A DNA stretch of 63,629 bases from Nocardia cyriacigeorgica (GCF_010868145.1 NZ_JAAGUY010000030.1:1-63629); one strand, 5' to 3'; positions 25,813 to 35,224 are shown, counted from the stretch's first letter. Program-made: numbers and translations. The notes: generated by a model not told the origin, from the letters alone.

Positions 25813-26933
25813 CCGGCTGCCCTTACCCGGATGTCGCCGACGGTCACCGTCTCGTACACCCGCAGAATCTGTTCGGCCACCACCGGCCAGTCGTATTCGC
25901 CGACAACCTGCGTCGCCGCCCGCACCAGTTCCGCGCGGCGGGCGTCATCGGTGAGCACGGTGTCCAGCGCGGTGGCCAGCGCCGTCGAATCACCCACCGG
26001 CACCAGCAGTCCCGCGAGCCCGTCGCGCAGCACCCGGCGGAACGCATCGAGTTCGCTGGCGACAACCGCGGTACCCGCGGCCATCGCCTCGATCAGGATG
26101 ATGCCGAAGCTCTCACCACCCAGGTTCGGCGCGACATAGACGTCTGCGCTCCGCATCGCCGAGGCCTTCTCCGCATCGGAGACCTGCCCGAGGAATCGCA
26201 GATGCCCGGCATGCGGGCCCGCCTCCTTGCGCAGCCGTTCCTCGTCGCCGCGACCGACGATCAGGATCTCGATCTCCGGATGCCTGCGCACCAGCGCGGG
26301 CAATGCGCCGAGCAGCACCTCCATGCCCTTACGCGGTTCGTCGTAGCGGCCGAGGAACAGAACCGTGCCGCCCCTGCGTGGATAGCCGTCGAGCATCGGG
26401 GCACGCGCGAATGCCGGCACGTCGACCCCGTTGGGGATCTCCACCGCATCCGACCCCAGCGCCTCGACCTGCCAACGCCGCGCCAGCTCCGACACCGCGA
26501 TCCGGCCGCTGATCTTCTCGTGATACGGACGTAGCACACCCTGAAAGGTGCTGAGCACCAGCGATTTCGTCGTCGAGGTGTGGAAGGTCGCCACAATCGG
26601 ACCTTCGGCGATCTTGAGGGCGAGCATGGACAGGCTCGGCGCGTTCGGCTCGTGGATATGCAGCACGTCGAAATCGTTGCCGTCGATCCAGCGGCGGATC
26701 CGGGTGTAGGCGGTGGGCCCGAACGACAACCGCGCGACCGAGCCGTTGTACGGGATCGCCACCGCACGGCCGGCCGATACGACGAACTCCGGCAGCGGCG
26801 TCGAATCCGATGCGGGCGCAAGGACACTCACCTTGTGCCCGCGCTCGATCATCACCCGTGCCAGCTCGACCACATGTGCCTGCACACCGCCCGGGACGTC
26901 GAACGAATAGGGGCAGACCATGCCGATCTTCAT
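25809..26933 (-). CDS. pimA: Phosphatidylinositol alpha-mannosyltransferase PimA
   Basis: GT-B glycosyltransferase (GT4) that transfers mannose from GDP-mannose to position 2 of phosphatidyl-myo-inositol, the first step to PIMs, lipomannan and lipoarabinomannan. The 374 residues start MKIGMVCPYSFDVPGGVQAH, the characteristic PimA N-terminus. HIHEPNAPSLSMLAL and the C-terminal GESFGIILIEAMAAGT donor-binding motif are intact. It is an inner-leaflet peripheral membrane enzyme. Both ends overlap neighbouring genes by 4 bp, so it is translationally coupled in the PIM operon. Confidence 0.96.
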   Translation of the reverse strand: MKIGMVCPYSFDVPGGVQAHVVELARVMIERGHKVSVLAPASDSTPLPEFVVSAGRAVAIPYNGSVARLSFGPTAYTRIRRWIDGNDFDVLHIHEPNAPSLSMLALKIAEGPIVATFHTSTTKSLVLSTFQGVLRPYHEKISGRIAVSELARRWQVEALGSDAVEIPNGVDVPAFARAPMLDGYPRRGGTVLFLGRYDEPRKGMEVLLGALPALVRRHPEIEILIVGRGDEERLRKEAGPHAGHLRFLGQVSDAEKASAMRSADVYVAPNLGGESFGIILIEAMAAGTAVVASELDAFRRVLRDGLAGLLVPVGDSTALATALDTVLTDDARRAELVRAATQVVGEYDWPVVAEQILRVYETVTVGDIRVRAAG

Positions 26934-27964
26934 CGCTGCGCGTCTCCCCCGTCGATGCCGCCGCCGCGTAAGCCCGGATCGTCCAGATCCGCCTGCGCGG
27001 CTGCGATTCTGGCGCGTCGCTGTTCGGACAGATCGCTTTCCCATAGCGGTTGCAGCATGTGCCAGTCGGCGGGATGTGCTGCGATATTCGCTGCGAAGCG
27101 ATCGGCCAGCGCCTGCGTGGCCGGACCGACACCACCCGAAATATCCAGCGGGGCATCAACTTTCATACCCCAACCCTCATGCCCGGACTCGTCGGCGGTG
27201 AACCAGGCGTGCACCGGCATCAGCGCAGCACCGGTCTCGATCGCCAGCTTCGCCGCCCCGGCGGGCATCCAGGTGCGCTCACCGAAGAAATCCACCGGAA
27301 CGCCCTTGCCGGTCAGATCACGCTCACCCATCAGGCAGACGATCTTGTTCTCCCGCAATCGCGCCGCCAGCTGCGGAAACGGCGGCTGCTCGCCACCGGT
27401 CAGCGCGAACACCTCGAAGCCGAGGCTCTCCCGGTATGCGACGAACCGTTCGAACAGCGATTCCGGCTGCAACCGCTCGGCGACGGTGCTGAAGGTGCCA
27501 TAGTTCTGCACCAGCCACATGCCAGCCATATCCCAGTTACCCGAATGTGGCAGCACCAAAATCCCGCCCCGACCTCCGGCGAGCGCGGCGTCCAGATGTG
27601 CAAGGCCCTCCACTGGGATCCGGCCAGGGGAAGCCAGCGCGGCATGGTCCATAGCCGGTAACCGGAACGCCTCGCGCCAATAGCGCGCGTAGGAGCGCAT
27701 GCTCGCGCGGATCAGCTCGTCGGGCACCACCTCCGGTGCGACCCCGAGCACACGAGCAAGATTGCGGCGCAGTTGCTCCGGACCGCCATCTCGCACCACG
27801 CGGTCGGCGCCCCAATCGAACAGCCTGCGCGCGACCGGCTCCGGAAGGGCCCGCACCAGCCGCCAGCCTGTCGCGTAACCGCGGTCGCTGAGCCCGCTCT
27901 TGATGCGTGCGGCAATGCCGTCGAGGGCCTGTGCTGTCCGCGGGCGGGTGGCGGTCGCGGTCAC
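26930..27964 (-). CDS. patA: PIM acyltransferase (HtrB/LpxL-like, PatA type)
   Basis: Membrane-associated acyltransferase expected to move an acyl chain from acyl-CoA to the 6-position of mannose in PIM1 or PIM2. I start it at GTG 27964, overlapping the pgsA stop by 4 bp, giving 344 residues. The family HxxxxD/E motif is visible as LPHSGNWDMAG, followed by VCLMGERDLTGKGV and FFGERTWMPAGAAKLA. The Arg/Ala-rich C-terminal tail is extended. Position between pgsA and pimA matches Rv2611c (PatA). Confidence 0.93.
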   Translation of the reverse strand: MTATATRPRTAQALDGIAARIKSGLSDRGYATGWRLVRALPEPVARRLFDWGADRVVRDGGPEQLRRNLARVLGVAPEVVPDELIRASMRSYARYWREAFRLPAMDHAALASPGRIPVEGLAHLDAALAGGRGGILVLPHSGNWDMAGMWLVQNYGTFSTVAERLQPESLFERFVAYRESLGFEVFALTGGEQPPFPQLAARLRENKIVCLMGERDLTGKGVPVDFFGERTWMPAGAAKLAIETGAALMPVHAWFTADESGHEGWGMKVDAPLDISGGVGPATQALADRFAANIAAHPADWHMLQPLWESDLSEQRRARIAAAQADLDDPGLRGGGIDGGDAQR

Positions 27965-28647
27965 GACTGCCGCTCCGTCGAGTCCTCGGCCGGCTCCTGC
28001 GGACGCGCCATCGGAATGATCTCGCGCGCCCCCGGCGACGCGCGCACCGCCAGCACCCGCTGAAACACCGTCACGATGCTGAACACCGCGAGGAGCCACA
28101 TCGCGACGTACACCGCCCAGGTCAGCCATCCGATCCCCCAATATCCGCCGATGCCGGTGAATCCGGCGCCCACCAGCACGATGACCAGCCGGTCTGGTCG
28201 CTCGATGAGACCGCCGTCGGCCGACAATCCGCTGGCTTCGGCCCGCGCCTTGGCATACGAGATCACCTGCGAGGTCACCAGCACGACCAGGGTAGCGAAG
28301 AACAGCGGCTTGCTGTGCTCGTGATAGACCGCCCACCAGGCCAGACCCCCGAAGATCGCGCCGTCGGCGACCCGGTCACAGGTGGCGTCGAGCACCGCAC
28401 CGTATTTCGTGCCGCCGCCGCGGGCCCGTGCCATCGCCCCGTCGAGCATGTCGAACATGACGAACAGCCAGATCACCATCGTTCCCCAGAACAGGTGACC
28501 GGACGGGAACAGCGTGACCGCCGCAGCGATCGAGGCTGCCGTCCCGATGAGAGTCATCGCGTCCGGGGTGAGGCCGGTGCGCACCAGTGCCCTCCCGAGC
28601 GGCGCCGTCGCTTTGGCGAACGTCGCACGACCGAAGATGCTGAGCAC
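27961..28647 (-). CDS. pgsA: Phosphatidylinositol phosphate synthase (CDP-alcohol phosphatidyltransferase)
   Basis: Integral membrane enzyme joining CDP-diacylglycerol to myo-inositol 3-phosphate, the entry step to PI and PIM lipids in actinobacteria. The 228 residues hold six predicted helices. The CDP-alcohol motif D-x2-DG-x2-AR-x8-G-x3-D-x3-D is complete in DMLDGAMARARGGGTKYGAV followed by LDATCD (Asp66, Asp69, Asp87, Asp91). Despite the name, the neighbours pimA and patA point to inositol phosphate rather than glycerol phosphate as acceptor. The HIT gene lies 4 bp upstream. Confidence 0.95.
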   Translation of the reverse strand: MLSIFGRATFAKATAPLGRALVRTGLTPDAMTLIGTAASIAAAVTLFPSGHLFWGTMVIWLFVMFDMLDGAMARARGGGTKYGAVLDATCDRVADGAIFGGLAWWAVYHEHSKPLFFATLVVLVTSQVISYAKARAEASGLSADGGLIERPDRLVIVLVGAGFTGIGGYWGIGWLTWAVYVAMWLLAVFSIVTVFQRVLAVRASPGAREIIPMARPQEPAEDSTERQS

Positions 28648-28651
28648 CGAT

Positions 28652-29233
28652 CTACTCCTCGTCCCAGGCTGCGGCGAGCAGTGCCCTGGTCTCCCTGAGC
28701 AACTGAGGCATCACCTTGACCCCGCCCACGACGGTGATGAAGTTCGCGTCACCACCCCACCGCGGCACGATGTGCTGGTGCAGATGGTCGGCCAGCGATC
28801 CACCCGCGACGCCGCCGAGGTTGAGTCCGACGTTGAAGCCGTGCGGCCGCGACACCCGCTTCATCACCCGGATGGCCTGCTGGGTGAACGCCATCAGTTC
28901 GGCGCTCTCGGCGTCAGTGAGGTCTTCCAGGTTGGCGACCCGCCGGTACGGGACCACCATCATGTGGCCGGGGTTGTACGGGTACAGGTTGAGCACCGCG
29001 TACACCAGTTCACCTCGGGCGACCACCAGACCGTCCTCATCGGTCATCTTCGGGATATCGGTGAACGGGTGGCCGGTCGCATCCTTGGGCGGCGCGGTGG
29101 CAGCTTCGGCGATATACGACATTCGGTAGGGCGTCCACAACCGCTGCAGCCGGTCCGGTTCCCCCGGACCGCGGTCAACGATGTCGCCGCCGTTCTCGGT
29201 GCCCCGAAGCGCGGCGGCGCCGGTATCGCTCAT
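28652..29233 (-). CDS. HIT-family hydrolase/Ap4A phosphorylase
   Basis: A 193-residue histidine-triad protein. The HIT motif is HLHQHIVPRW, and LNLYPYNPGHMMVVPYR is the conserved preceding region. The M. tuberculosis counterpart (Rv2613c) is described as a diadenosine tetraphosphate phosphorylase, which would act on Ap4A made by aminoacyl-tRNA synthetases. That fits its position directly after thrS, with a 4-bp overlap (29230-29233), and before pgsA. The N-terminal 30 residues are unconserved. Confidence 0.94.
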   Translation of the reverse strand: MSDTGAAALRGTENGGDIVDRGPGEPDRLQRLWTPYRMSYIAEAATAPPKDATGHPFTDIPKMTDEDGLVVARGELVYAVLNLYPYNPGHMMVVPYRRVANLEDLTDAESAELMAFTQQAIRVMKRVSRPHGFNVGLNLGGVAGGSLADHLHQHIVPRWGGDANFITVVGGVKVMPQLLRETRALLAAAWDEE

Positions 29234-31299
29234 CGACGCTCACCGCCACCGGCGGTACGGATCTCGAAGCCCTCCGCCGTCGGAGACGCGTTGTCGCGCC
29301 GGGCAATCCAGTCCACGATGGTCTCCACCGCATCAGCCACCGGGACGCCGTTGACCTGGGTGCCGTCGCGGAACCGGAAGCTGACCGCGTCGGCGTTGAC
29401 GTCACGCTCACCGGCCAGCAGCATGAACGGCACCTTCTGGGCGGTGTTGTTGAAGATCTTCTTCTGCATCCGGTCGTCGCTGCGATCCACGTGCGCACGC
29501 ACCCCGGCCTCGTGCAGCAATTCGATCACCCGGTCCAGATGCGGTGCGAAGGCCTCCGCGACCGGGATGCCGACCACCTGCACCGGCGACAGCCAGGCGG
29601 GGAATGCGCCCGCGTAGTGCTCGGTGAGCACACCGAAGAACCGCTCGATGGAACCGAACAGGGCGCGGTGGATCATCACCGGGCGCTGTTTGGTGCCGTC
29701 GGAGGCGGTGTATTCCAGGTTGAACCGTTCGGGCAGGTTGAAGTCGAGCTGGATGGTCGACATCTGCCAGGTCCGCCCGAGGGCGTCCTTGGCCTGCACC
29801 GAGATCTTCGGGCCGTAGAACGCGGCGCCGCCCGGATCGGGCACCAGGTCGAGACCGGAGGCCGCGGCCACCTTGGACAGGGTTTCGGTGGCCTCCTCCC
29901 AGATCTCGTCGGCGCCGACGAACTTCTCCGGGTCCTTGGTGGACAGCTCCAGGTAGAAGTCGTCGAGGCCGTAATCCTTGAGCAGGTCGAGCACGAAGTG
30001 CAGGGTGTTGGTGAGCTCCGCGTGCATCTGCTCTTTGGTGCAGTAGATGTGCGCGTCGTCCTGGGTCATGCCGCGCACGCGGGTCAGACCGTGTACCACA
30101 CCGGACTTCTCGTACCGGTAGACCGAGCCGAACTCGAACAGCCGCAGCGGCAGCTCCCGATACGACCGGCCACGGGACCGGAAGATCAGGTTGTGCATCG
30201 GGCAGTTCATCGGCTTGACGTAGTAGTCCTGGCCGGGCTTGCGGACGGTGCCGTCCTCGTTGTACTCCGCGTCCAGGTGCATGGCAGGGAACATGCCGTC
30301 GCGGTACCAGTCGAGGTGACCGGACACCTCGAACAGATGCCCCTTGGTGATGTGCGGGGTATTGACGAACTCGTAGCCTGCGGCAACATGCCTCCGCCGC
30401 GAGTACTCCTCGAGTTCCTTGCGGATGATGCCGCCCTTGGGGTGGAACACCGGCAGACCGGAGCCGAGCTCGTCGGGGAAGCTGAACAGGTCCAGCTCCA
30501 GGCCGAGCTTGCGGTGGTCGCGACGTTCGGCCTCGGCCAGCAGGTGCATGTGCTCGTCGAGCGCCTCCGACGACTCCCAGGCGGTGCCGTAGACACGCTG
30601 GAGATCCTCGCGGTTCTGATCACCACGCCAATAGGCGGCGGAGCTGCGGGTGAGCTTGAACGCAGGGATGAACTTGGTGGTCGGGATATGCGGGCCGCGG
30701 CACAGATCGCCCCACACGCGTTCCCCCGAACGCGGGTCGAGGTTGTCGTAGATGGTCAGCTCTTTACCGCCGACCTCCATCACCTCGGGATCGTCGATAC
30801 CGGATTTGTCGCTGATCAATTCGAGCTTGAACGGCTCGTTCGCCAGCTCGACCCTGGCCTCCTCGACCTCGACCACCCGGCGCGAAAACCGCTGCGCGCC
30901 TTTGATGATCTTCTTCATCCTGGATTCCAGCTTGGCCAGATCCTCCGGGGTGAACGGCTTGTCGACGCGGAAGTCGTAGTAGAAGCCGTCTTTGATCGGT
31001 GGGCCGATGCCGAGCTTGGCCTCGGGGAACTCCTGCTGCACGGCCTGGGCAAGCACATGGGCGGCCGAATGCCGGATGACGCTGCGGCCCGCCTCGGTAT
31101 TGGCGGCGACCGCGGTCACCTCGACGTCAACGTCTGGGGTCCAGGACAGGTCCTTGAGGTCGCCGGCGGCGTCACAGACGACGACGATGGTCTCCGGTCC
31201 CTTGGTCGGCAGGCCCGCCTCACGCACCGCGGCACCCGCCGTAGTCCCGGCCGGCACCCGGACGAGGGCGGCTGGGCTGAGGGGCGCTGTGGTGGTCAC
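29230..31299 (-). CDS. thrS: Threonyl-tRNA synthetase
   Basis: Class II synthetase that charges tRNA-Thr. I start it at GTG 31299, eight bases after AAGGAGAG, giving 689 residues. An N-terminal TGS-like domain comes first (VRVPAGTTAGAAVREAG), then the editing domain with IRHSAAHVLAQAVQ and the class II core with the zinc-binding motif MNCPMHNLIF, TRVRGMTQDDAHIYC and HRALFGSIERF, and last the anticodon-binding domain. A -10-like TAGCAT near 31443-31438 suggests a 5' leader of about 130 nt, in which I see no T-box signature. It heads the PIM-lipid operon. Confidence 0.97.
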   Translation of the reverse strand: MTTTAPLSPAALVRVPAGTTAGAAVREAGLPTKGPETIVVVCDAAGDLKDLSWTPDVDVEVTAVAANTEAGRSVIRHSAAHVLAQAVQQEFPEAKLGIGPPIKDGFYYDFRVDKPFTPEDLAKLESRMKKIIKGAQRFSRRVVEVEEARVELANEPFKLELISDKSGIDDPEVMEVGGKELTIYDNLDPRSGERVWGDLCRGPHIPTTKFIPAFKLTRSSAAYWRGDQNREDLQRVYGTAWESSEALDEHMHLLAEAERRDHRKLGLELDLFSFPDELGSGLPVFHPKGGIIRKELEEYSRRRHVAAGYEFVNTPHITKGHLFEVSGHLDWYRDGMFPAMHLDAEYNEDGTVRKPGQDYYVKPMNCPMHNLIFRSRGRSYRELPLRLFEFGSVYRYEKSGVVHGLTRVRGMTQDDAHIYCTKEQMHAELTNTLHFVLDLLKDYGLDDFYLELSTKDPEKFVGADEIWEEATETLSKVAAASGLDLVPDPGGAAFYGPKISVQAKDALGRTWQMSTIQLDFNLPERFNLEYTASDGTKQRPVMIHRALFGSIERFFGVLTEHYAGAFPAWLSPVQVVGIPVAEAFAPHLDRVIELLHEAGVRAHVDRSDDRMQKKIFNNTAQKVPFMLLAGERDVNADAVSFRFRDGTQVNGVPVADAVETIVDWIARRDNASPTAEGFEIRTAGGGERR

Positions 31300-31556
31300 G
31301 GCTCTGACTCTCCTTGGTTTCCGCGGTCCGGTGTCGTTCCGGCTCGCTCCGGTTGCAGACCGCCGTTTCCCGGGCTCAACCCGGAGGGTGACGGCTGGTC
31401 CGTCGATCGCAGGCCGGACGGTACCCGGCCGCGACCATGCTATCGGGACAGACGTGACCATGCGTCGACGGACCGGGGCGGCGAGCCCGGCCCGACGGCC
31501 CCACTACCGTTCGGTACGGCGGGTCGCTGTGCCCCTCGAGTCGGTGCGGCCGACGA

Positions 31557-32375
31557 TCAGTCCCGCGCGGCCAGCTCGGCGAGTAACTGCTGACGTTCAG
31601 CACTCGGGCGTTTCGGGCAGCTGGTGCACATCTGGCAGCCGGGCACCTCGTAGACCAGGCAGCAGGAGATCCGGCGCACGAAAGTGCGTTCGCCGATGTC
31701 GACGAACCGCGGTGCGGGCAGCCTGCCGCCGATCTCGGCCGCCAGCCGCGTCCCTGCCTCCGGGAGGCCTGCGTCGATGGCCCGATTGCCGATCGCGTCG
31801 GCGACCACCGCCCACAGCGCCGGCGCACGGGCCCCGGACACTGCCGCTACCTGCGCGATCACCGCGGTCAAGGTTTCCCGCAGTGCCCTGCCCGCGTCGG
31901 ACTGCTCTTTATCGGGCAGCGTCGATATGGCCGGCACGTCCGGGGCGTCGGTGAGTTCGATCTCCGCACTGCCGGCCGCTGAGCCGATGACGCCGGCACA
32001 GTCCTCGGTGAACCCGGCGCAGCTGCCGGTCGCCGAACCACCGGCGTCCACGCTGCTGTCGGTCGAGCCGTCGGGGAGGTCGGTCTTCGAGCCGACGGTC
32101 TCGGCGGTGCTCTCAGCCGATCCGGCGAAGACGATCCGGTCTACACCACCGTCCGGGCGCACCTCGCAGCCGATGCGATCGAGCTGCGCCACGGGTGCGC
32201 GCTCGCCCGCGGCGTAGGCCCGCGCGAGCGGCTCCACCAGCGCCGAGGCCACCATGCACCACCACAGGGTGGCACCGACGCGCGGTGTGTCGGTCCCCCA
32301 CGATCGCCCCATCTCGGCGATGCGTGCCGTCAGCCAGTCCGGGTCGGTGAGCATCCGGCCCGCAACCGTGCTCAC
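31557..32375 (-). CDS. FhuF-like siderophore-iron reductase
   Basis: Predicted 2Fe-2S protein that reduces ferric iron bound to siderophores. The C-terminus carries the FhuF cluster motif CC-x10-C-x2-C as ISCCLVYEVPGCQMCTSC. I start it at GTG 32375, which overlaps the upstream stop by 4 bp (272 residues); ATG 32399, with GGAG upstream, is the alternative. Residues of about 85-150 are a Ser/Gly/Ala/Asp-rich low-complexity stretch with two extra Cys (SCAG and DCAG), not expected in FhuF. No siderophore genes are adjacent. The short length of the conserved part keeps the call at family level. Confidence 0.82.
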   Translation of the reverse strand: MSTVAGRMLTDPDWLTARIAEMGRSWGTDTPRVGATLWWCMVASALVEPLARAYAAGERAPVAQLDRIGCEVRPDGGVDRIVFAGSAESTAETVGSKTDLPDGSTDSSVDAGGSATGSCAGFTEDCAGVIGSAAGSAEIELTDAPDVPAISTLPDKEQSDAGRALRETLTAVIAQVAAVSGARAPALWAVVADAIGNRAIDAGLPEAGTRLAAEIGGRLPAPRFVDIGERTFVRRISCCLVYEVPGCQMCTSCPKRPSAERQQLLAELAARD

Positions 32376-32803
32376 GACATCAGGGGACTGTGCAACCATT
32401 GCCACTCGACTCCGATCCAGCCGCCGATCAATCCGAACGTTCCGAGAACCCACAGTGTCGCCACGACTAGCGCAGCGGTGGCCAGCGCGGCAAGCACCTT
32501 GAAGACCGTTCCCCGCCCGCCGTACCACGCCATGACCTGCCGGTATCGGTCCCGCAGCCAGCCGAGGGCACGTCGTGCCCAGGAGAATTCGGTGGCCAGG
32601 ATGCCGAGACCGGCGAAAACCATCGCCCAGCCCGGTCCGGGATAGGGAATCGCGACGATGCCGATGACGAGCACGACGGTTCCGGCCAGCGCCACCCCGA
32701 TCCGGTAGGCGAGGTTCAGGGTAGGACGCGCAGAAACCCGGTCCCGGAAGGCGCGCCAGGACTTCGGCTCGGTGGGCGGTTGCGGGTCCAGCTCGATGCT
32801 CAC
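32372..32803 (-). CDS. PGPGW-motif membrane protein (TIGR02611 family)
   Basis: A 143-residue membrane protein with the diagnostic PYPGPGWAMVFAGLGILATEF segment (the PGPGW motif), flanked by hydrophobic helices, and a further C-terminal helix (VFKVLAALATAALVVATLWVLG). The basic loop ARRALGWLRDRYRQVM between helices should be cytoplasmic. Proteins of this family have no established function. The stop overlaps the start of the FhuF-like gene, suggesting a two-gene unit. Confidence 0.88.
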   Translation of the reverse strand: MSIELDPQPPTEPKSWRAFRDRVSARPTLNLAYRIGVALAGTVVLVIGIVAIPYPGPGWAMVFAGLGILATEFSWARRALGWLRDRYRQVMAWYGGRGTVFKVLAALATAALVVATLWVLGTFGLIGGWIGVEWQWLHSPLMS

Positions 32804-32863
32804 GATCCCAGCCTAATTGGGCCCTGCCGGACAGAATCCTCGAAGAGACCCCGCCCGGCCGAG

Positions 32864-32893
32864 CACCCGCCCCGCCGGGTCGCGGGGCGGGTG
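32864..32893. terminator. Terminator hairpin after the SulP-carbonic anhydrase gene
   Basis: Perfect 11-bp stem CACCCGCCCCG/CGGGGCGGGTG with an 8-nt loop, beginning 27 bp after the stop codon of the transporter gene and 61 bp before the PGPGW gene. Confidence 0.75.
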
Positions 32894-32919
32894 GTCCTGG
32901 CGATCGCGCTCCCCGCCGG

Positions 32920-35187
32920 TCACACCAGCTGCGTTGCGACGCGACGACCGGACTCGTCGATATGGGCGATCCCGTCGACGCTGACCTCGATCACCCTTGC
33001 GCTGGCGATATCGAAGAACAGACCCGACACCGTCACCCCACGCTCGGCGACCGCGCGGCTCACCACCGGATGCCGGTGCAGATGCTCGAGCTGTACCGCG
33101 ATATTGACCATGCTGAGCTGGTCCACCTCACCGAAACCGGCGGCCTCGGCCGCCCGGCGGACCGGGTGTCCGTCGCGGAACCGGTCGAGGCTTGGCCGCG
33201 CGTGCTCGAGCCAGCTGTCGATCTCGGGCCCGCACGGTTGCCCGGAGTGCAGTGCGGTCATCGCCCCGCAGGAGGAATGACCGCAGACGACCACCGAGCG
33301 CACGCAGAGGTTCTGTAACGCGAACACCAGCGCCGATTCCACCGAGGCGTCGCCGTGCTCGGGCACGAGATTGCCCACATTGCGCACGGTGAACAGGTCG
33401 CCGGGACCGCTGTTGGTGATGATGTTGGGCACGATCCGCGAGTCCGAGCAGGTCAGGAAGAACGAATCCGGATCCTGCCGGTCACGCAGCTCGTCCAGAT
33501 GCGGCCGCACCAGATGCGCGTGTCCGCGGTGGTAGGCGGCGATCCCGCTGACGATCGGATCGTGGATATCGTCGCTGCCCTTCTTCTCCTTGCGGTCGCT
33601 CACCCGCCACGGGCCGAGCACATCGTCGAGGACAACGCGGCCGAAGCTGCGGGCCGGCGGTGCGCTGGTCGCGGCTTCCATACGCGCCGCGCCGATCTCC
33701 ACGAAATCAACCGTGCCACCGTTGGCCTCGTGCTGGCGTGCCCAGTCGATGATGGCCTCGTAGGCGGCGTGATCGAGGAAGTCGACGGTCATCTCGACGG
33801 TGACGTCCACTCCAGCGGGAACCTTCGCGAAGGTTGTCGACAGCTTCGGCAGTGCGAGGAAGGTGCATGATCCGTCGATGCTCACCAACCACCGGTCGCT
33901 GCCCGCCAGCGGTTTGGCCTCGACGGTCACGCGCACGATGCGCCACAGCAGCAGCGCGAACGCCAGCGCCAGACCGATCAGCACACCCTCGAGCAGGTTG
34001 AGGAAAACCACCCCGGCGAGGGTCACCGCGTAGACGATCAGATCGCCGGTGCGGTGCGCCAGCTTGATGTGCGCGGTCTTGACCAGCTGCACGCCGATCA
34101 CGATCAGCAATCCGGCAAGCGCGGCCATCGGGATCTGCTGCACCAGCCCGACCAAAGCGACCGAGAACAGCAGCACCCAGACGCCGTGCAGGACCGCCGA
34201 AGCCCGGCTGCGGGCACCGGCCACCACATTGGTCGAGCTGCGCACGATGACACCGGTGACGGGCAGACCGCCGAGCAGACCCGACACCACGTTGGCCGAA
34301 CCCTGACCGATCATCTCCCGGTCGAAGTTCGCCCGCGGACCGGTGTGCATCTTGTCGATCGCGACTGCCGACAGCAGGCTTTCCACGCTGGCGATCAGCG
34401 CGAAGGTGAGAATCATCAGCGCGACACCGGCCCAGTCGCTGCTCGGCAGCGCGGGCAGCCCGATCGCGTCGAACAGCGAGCCGTTCAGCTCGATGCGCTG
34501 GACATCGGTGGGCAGGACCAGGGAGAGCACGGTGGCCAGCAGGATCGCCACCAGCGGGCCCGGCACCACCCGGACGCGTTCGGGCATGTACTTCCAGCCG
34601 AGCATGACGGCGATGACGACCAGGCCCACGAAGGCGCCGCCGATGTGCACCGACCCGAGCTGTGCGGGTAGGGAGGTGATGTTGGCCCAGGCCGAGCTTT
34701 CCGAATCACCGCCGAGCAGCACATGAACCTGCTGCAACGCGATGGTGACACCGATACCGGCGAGCATCGCGTGCACCACAACGGGAGCGACAGCCAGTGC
34801 GGCACGGGCAATTCGGCTCAGGCCGAACAGGATCTGTAACACACCGGCCGCGACGACGATGAAACCGGTGACGCGCCAGCCGAACTGGTTGATGGATTCG
34901 GCGACGATGACGGTGAGACCTGCGGCCGGGCCGCTCACTTGGAGTGCGGAGCCGCCGAGTGAGCCGGCGACGATGCCGCCGACAACGGCGGCGATGAGAC
35001 CGGCGGCGACAGGCGCACCGGAGGCGATGGCGATGCCGAGCGACAGCGGCAGCGCGACTAGGAAGACCACAATCGAAGAGGGCAGATCGTAGCGCAGGAT
35101 CGAGGACAAACGGTCGGACAGGGTGGATCCGGGTGCCGGGTCACCTGGCGGCGACAGCGGTGGGTTCGGATCGATCTTGGTAGCCAT
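32920..35187 (-). CDS. SulP-family anion transporter fused to beta-carbonic anhydrase
   Basis: A 755-residue fusion, starting at ATG 35187 three bases after AAGGAGA. Residues 25-420 form the SulP membrane domain (about ten helices, QVSGPAAGLTVIVAES and GLLGGLPVTGVIVRSSTN motifs). A STAS-like region follows to about 510. From about 545 there is a beta-carbonic anhydrase with the zinc ligands in LTCSDSRIVP and VVCGHSSCGAM intact. The pairing suggests bicarbonate import with interconversion of CO2 and bicarbonate on the inner face; sulfate cannot be excluded. M. tuberculosis Rv3273 has the same architecture. Two Crp-like sites lie upstream. Confidence 0.95.
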   Translation of the reverse strand: MATKIDPNPPLSPPGDPAPGSTLSDRLSSILRYDLPSSIVVFLVALPLSLGIAIASGAPVAAGLIAAVVGGIVAGSLGGSALQVSGPAAGLTVIVAESINQFGWRVTGFIVVAAGVLQILFGLSRIARAALAVAPVVVHAMLAGIGVTIALQQVHVLLGGDSESSAWANITSLPAQLGSVHIGGAFVGLVVIAVMLGWKYMPERVRVVPGPLVAILLATVLSLVLPTDVQRIELNGSLFDAIGLPALPSSDWAGVALMILTFALIASVESLLSAVAIDKMHTGPRANFDREMIGQGSANVVSGLLGGLPVTGVIVRSSTNVVAGARSRASAVLHGVWVLLFSVALVGLVQQIPMAALAGLLIVIGVQLVKTAHIKLAHRTGDLIVYAVTLAGVVFLNLLEGVLIGLALAFALLLWRIVRVTVEAKPLAGSDRWLVSIDGSCTFLALPKLSTTFAKVPAGVDVTVEMTVDFLDHAAYEAIIDWARQHEANGGTVDFVEIGAARMEAATSAPPARSFGRVVLDDVLGPWRVSDRKEKKGSDDIHDPIVSGIAAYHRGHAHLVRPHLDELRDRQDPDSFFLTCSDSRIVPNIITNSGPGDLFTVRNVGNLVPEHGDASVESALVFALQNLCVRSVVVCGHSSCGAMTALHSGQPCGPEIDSWLEHARPSLDRFRDGHPVRRAAEAAGFGEVDQLSMVNIAVQLEHLHRHPVVSRAVAERGVTVSGLFFDIASARVIEVSVDGIAHIDESGRRVATQLV

Positions 35188-35199
35188 TGTTCTCCTTCG

Positions 35200-35224
35200 C
35201 CGACTCGGCAAACGCCGAGGTCGG
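35200..35224 (-). promoter_or_regulatory. Hairpin immediately 5' of the SulP ribosome-binding site (module copy 1)
   Basis: Arms CCGACTCGGC and GCCGAGGTCGG form a 10-bp stem with one bulged base and a 4-nt loop. In the mRNA the stem ends 2 nt before AAGGAGA. An equivalent hairpin with altered but still pairing bases occurs at the same place in copy 2 (35731-35754). This covariation suggests the RNA structure is maintained. Confidence 0.6.

Noticed and set aside
31300..31556. T-box or other riboswitch upstream of thrS
   Set aside because: No T-box specifier hairpin or antiterminator bulge sequence was recognisable. Only a -10-like TAGCAT and a long leader are seen.
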